The notes beneath the pieces were generated by a model, which was not told the origin of the DNA, made no database searches, and was given only the letters and a program-made list of their open reading frames with translations. Positions 63,001 to 64,000 of a stretch of 64,000 nt of DNA are shown piece after piece. Position 1 is the stretch's first letter; each line of letters begins with the position of its first letter. Source of the stretch: Diphasiastrum complanatum (taxonomy: Eukaryota > Streptophyta > Lycopodiopsida > Lycopodiales > Lycopodiaceae); contig CM055110.1 of assembly GCA_029204225.1 (NCBI GenBank), positions 19,393,109 through 19,457,108 of the forward strand, read 5' to 3'. The position numbers and the translations under genes were made by a program.

Positions 63001-64000
63001 GTTAATCATGTGTTTGAGAGGGAGTATCTTCAGAGGTTCAGATCTGAAGATGTTTATAAATGCAAAGTCCTTGATGTTTTATTGGAAGATCAAGATGTTG
63101 ATCTTGAATTGCTTCATCAACACCAAGAGGCAAGTAGCAATTGGAAGCTAGTCAAAAGCATGAAAGGGGAGCCACATGGGCAAAGCATCTTGGATCTGTT
63201 TTTACAGGTCCTTGAAGGTTCAAGTAAGGTTCTTGGAGCAGCAAGGAAGTGTCCTTTTACTCTACCTTACTTGTTTAATCTCATGTATGAACATTGTCAT
63301 GTCAATGTGTTGGAATTGTCAAAATTCAATGAAACTAGTTCCACAGTTTTGCATCTTTTGGATCTTGGAGATGGAATAGTTATCATTGCTGGTTTTTATG
63401 ATCAAGTACATGCATTCATTCAAATCTCAAAAGATATGGAAGTGGTCAATATGTTTACTTTTGAGCAAAGTTCAAGATCTAGCATCCTAGTGTTGGCAAA
63501 TTGGCAAATTGTTGACAATGTAGGATCAAGCGTTATATGCAAATCTTGTGGAGATACTTCAAGTATTTCAAGTTCAGGTTTTGCTCATTCAAATGGAACA
63601 GAGAACACATCATTTTGGCATTCATTCACTCAAGGGCTTTCGTGGATTGGAGATCTACAAAGGCAAGGTGGTGATGGAGGTTCATTCATGGAGATACATG
63701 GTGCATTCACTATGGGCATAGTGGAATGTGGACGAGGCATGCAAACACCTGTTGGTTACTTTCACTTACAACTTGTTTGCTGCTGTTTTACAGAGAACTC
63801 AAAGGTGGATACATGGAGGAATCCTTTCATTGTTATTCTATGTTCTTTTACATGTATCTTGTTCACCATTCTATGTAAAATTGATGTAAGAAATAGTGAA
63901 GCATCCTATATGGGCACTATTATCTATATCAATTATGTTGTACTTCATATTGTACATATTAGAACACTTGAAAAGAGATCTATCATCATGATGGAGATCA
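60016..64000 (+). CDS. Copia gag-pol polyprotein with unusual C-terminal part
   Basis: Open from ATG at 60016 to the window end, 1,328 codons without a stop. Gag has the UBN2 type core (MASNGGIMLESSERLSSSNY) and a CCHC knuckle at residues 250-263 (CFYCGIKGHFANEC). Protease has DSGASSHM at 309. Integrase has the zinc site from W441 (WHKRLGHPN, CEHC) and core residues D506, D568 and E604, with the usual 35-residue gap between the last two. RT starts near 808 (CKWIFKIKTNQDGSINKYKA), with the first catalytic Asp at 905 (QMDVTNAFLNGDL). After YMEQ (about 925) Copia similarity largely stops: the SLYGLKQAPRQW block is missing, and YDGD at 972 stands where YVDD would be. About 350 further residues match no RNase H motif, and the end has hydrophobic runs (NPFIVILCSFTCILFTILC). 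Whether an RT core follows outside the window is unknown. Confidence 0.88.
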   Translation, partial: MASNGGIMLESSERLSSSNYSTWKVRMESLLELNELMDIVAEIEERPLTLQEQQRFDKKAKRALHIIKMNVTNELLKEVGKCQSASEAWNALKKLFESKSTSRVLTLRRQIFSSRQREGESAHAFILRVKSLSDDLACIDENIKDGEIVQVMLNGLLNEHANLVQSFVIQRVLPSVVDLQEILLAEEHRLQSKLDGASLQGGGEEAFFTKGKFKGKGKGKGKWSKGGNFDHDDHSSSSSSTKNNKSKFKCFYCGIKGHFANECYKKKREQGERQGNLTIDEEEHNTCESLVMTSSLLANIDDNDPWWIDSGASSHMTRHKEYFTSLLSYEGEGNIIYTANDGQCDIKGIGTIPISLSTNRKANLENVLYIPSITKNLLSVSQMIDKGLDVEFIGDACLISKCGSLIAQGRRHGKLFKLDACVISNHEGCMAREQLTNQEVWHKRLGHPNFKSLEVMAKKELVLGLPKSLVAKNSVCEHCALSKSHRLAYSRSTSRSKEAFQLVHSDIHSSSTTSNGGAKMYATFIDDFSRYTWIYLLKSKDEVFAAFVKFKNEMENQFNTKIKCLRSDNGGEYTSNRFKDFCIAHGIKREMSSPRTPQQNGVAERKNRTLCECAKAMRLHANLAKSFWGEALACANYLCNRWTSASLDGKTPHEVLYGRRPSVKHCRIFGCTCFVNITLDDRTKEDPSSKKGVFVGYSEVSKAYKVYIPSTKKVVISRDVIFHEENVSNVVDVDVDVPTNHHDVQDVLDEDGDATPKQTSRKTQRQRAKPSRLTYDEKGKQVVDNSNFAFLTSFDEPTCVGEAIQKKEWIQAMDHEHQALIKSNTWRLVKLPKDKKAIGCKWIFKIKTNQDGSINKYKARLVAKGYAQEYGIDYDETFAPVEKMVTIRILISLATLYDWDMWQMDVTNAFLNGDLEKDIYMEQLKWQFLQGKEDLVEVWFELKWAGFIRFDTQLHLLYFMLDRSVEIYLLVYDGDIVFTNYSERLKSSNDEILWDVNHVFEREYLQRFRSEDVYKCKVLDVLLEDQDVDLELLHQHQEASSNWKLVKSMKGEPHGQSILDLFLQVLEGSSKVLGAARKCPFTLPYLFNLMYEHCHVNVLELSKFNETSSTVLHLLDLGDGIVIIAGFYDQVHAFIQISKDMEVVNMFTFEQSSRSSILVLANWQIVDNVGSSVICKSCGDTSSISSSGFAHSNGTENTSFWHSFTQGLSWIGDLQRQGGDGGSFMEIHGAFTMGIVECGRGMQTPVGYFHLQLVCCCFTENSKVDTWRNPFIVILCSFTCILFTILCKIDVRNSEASYMGTIIYINYVVLHIVHIRTLEKRSIIMMEI

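Larger units (their letters stand above)
58190..64000 (+). mobile_element. Young Copia retrotransposon, right end outside window
   Basis: LTR, primer site, leader and one uninterrupted gag-pol frame. It inserted into copy B of the segmental duplication after duplication, since copy A has an empty site at 23873. The 3' LTR is not reached. Confidence 0.92.

Overview
This window is nuclear DNA of a land plant, AT-rich and dominated by mobile elements. The plant assignment rests on several things. There are several Ty1/Copia LTR retrotransposons with plant-type ends and initiator-Met primer sites, a plant-type LINE, and a Gypsy-type primer site. There is also the last exon of a clathrin light chain gene of plant type. 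No tRNA, rRNA or prokaryotic operon structure was seen. The species cannot be named from the sequence; a non-flowering plant is possible, because a ParB/DNA-methylase-type gene is unusual, but this is not shown.

Layout. (1) 1-5158 and 17716-23873 together form copy A of a direct segmental duplication; 46925-58189 is copy B. Copy B lacks the 12.5 kb that separates the two halves of copy A, and ends where a younger Copia element has inserted. (2) The duplicated block carries three broken genes: an unknown gene X, a ULP1-like peptidase gene facing it, and a ParB-like plus DNA-methyltransferase-like gene. (3) 5546-11226 (minus) and 30856-35939 (plus) are large inverted copies of one chimeric retroelement-derived unit; 27899-30457 is a further partial copy. 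(4) 12717-19202 is a complete but decayed Copia element with matching LTRs. (5) 36310-36708 is the terminal exon of clathrin light chain, the only clearly host-type coding exon that looks undamaged. (6) 39808-41830 is a 5'-truncated LINE, followed by a Copia relic, a histone H3-like/ULP1-like pseudogene and a Gypsy LTR region. (7) 58190 to the window end is a young Copia element with one open frame of more than 1,300 codons.

Most interesting points. The sequence at 43396-44583 starts like histone H3, retains the H3 C-terminal signature, and runs in the same frame into a proline/serine-rich linker and the start of a ULP1-like peptidase. Copies A and B keep the peptidase half, but their H3 half has been replaced by an inverted piece of gene X. 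The ParB/methylase gene is present twice with different lesions in each copy. The young Copia element keeps gag, protease, integrase and the N-terminal reverse transcriptase, but then runs open for about 400 codons that do not look like Copia reverse transcriptase or RNase H.

How the parts relate. There is no operon-like cooperation. The window is best read as a history of insertion, duplication, inversion and deletion around a few host or captured genes. Exon limits are read by eye from splice signals and frame, and are approximate unless stated otherwise.
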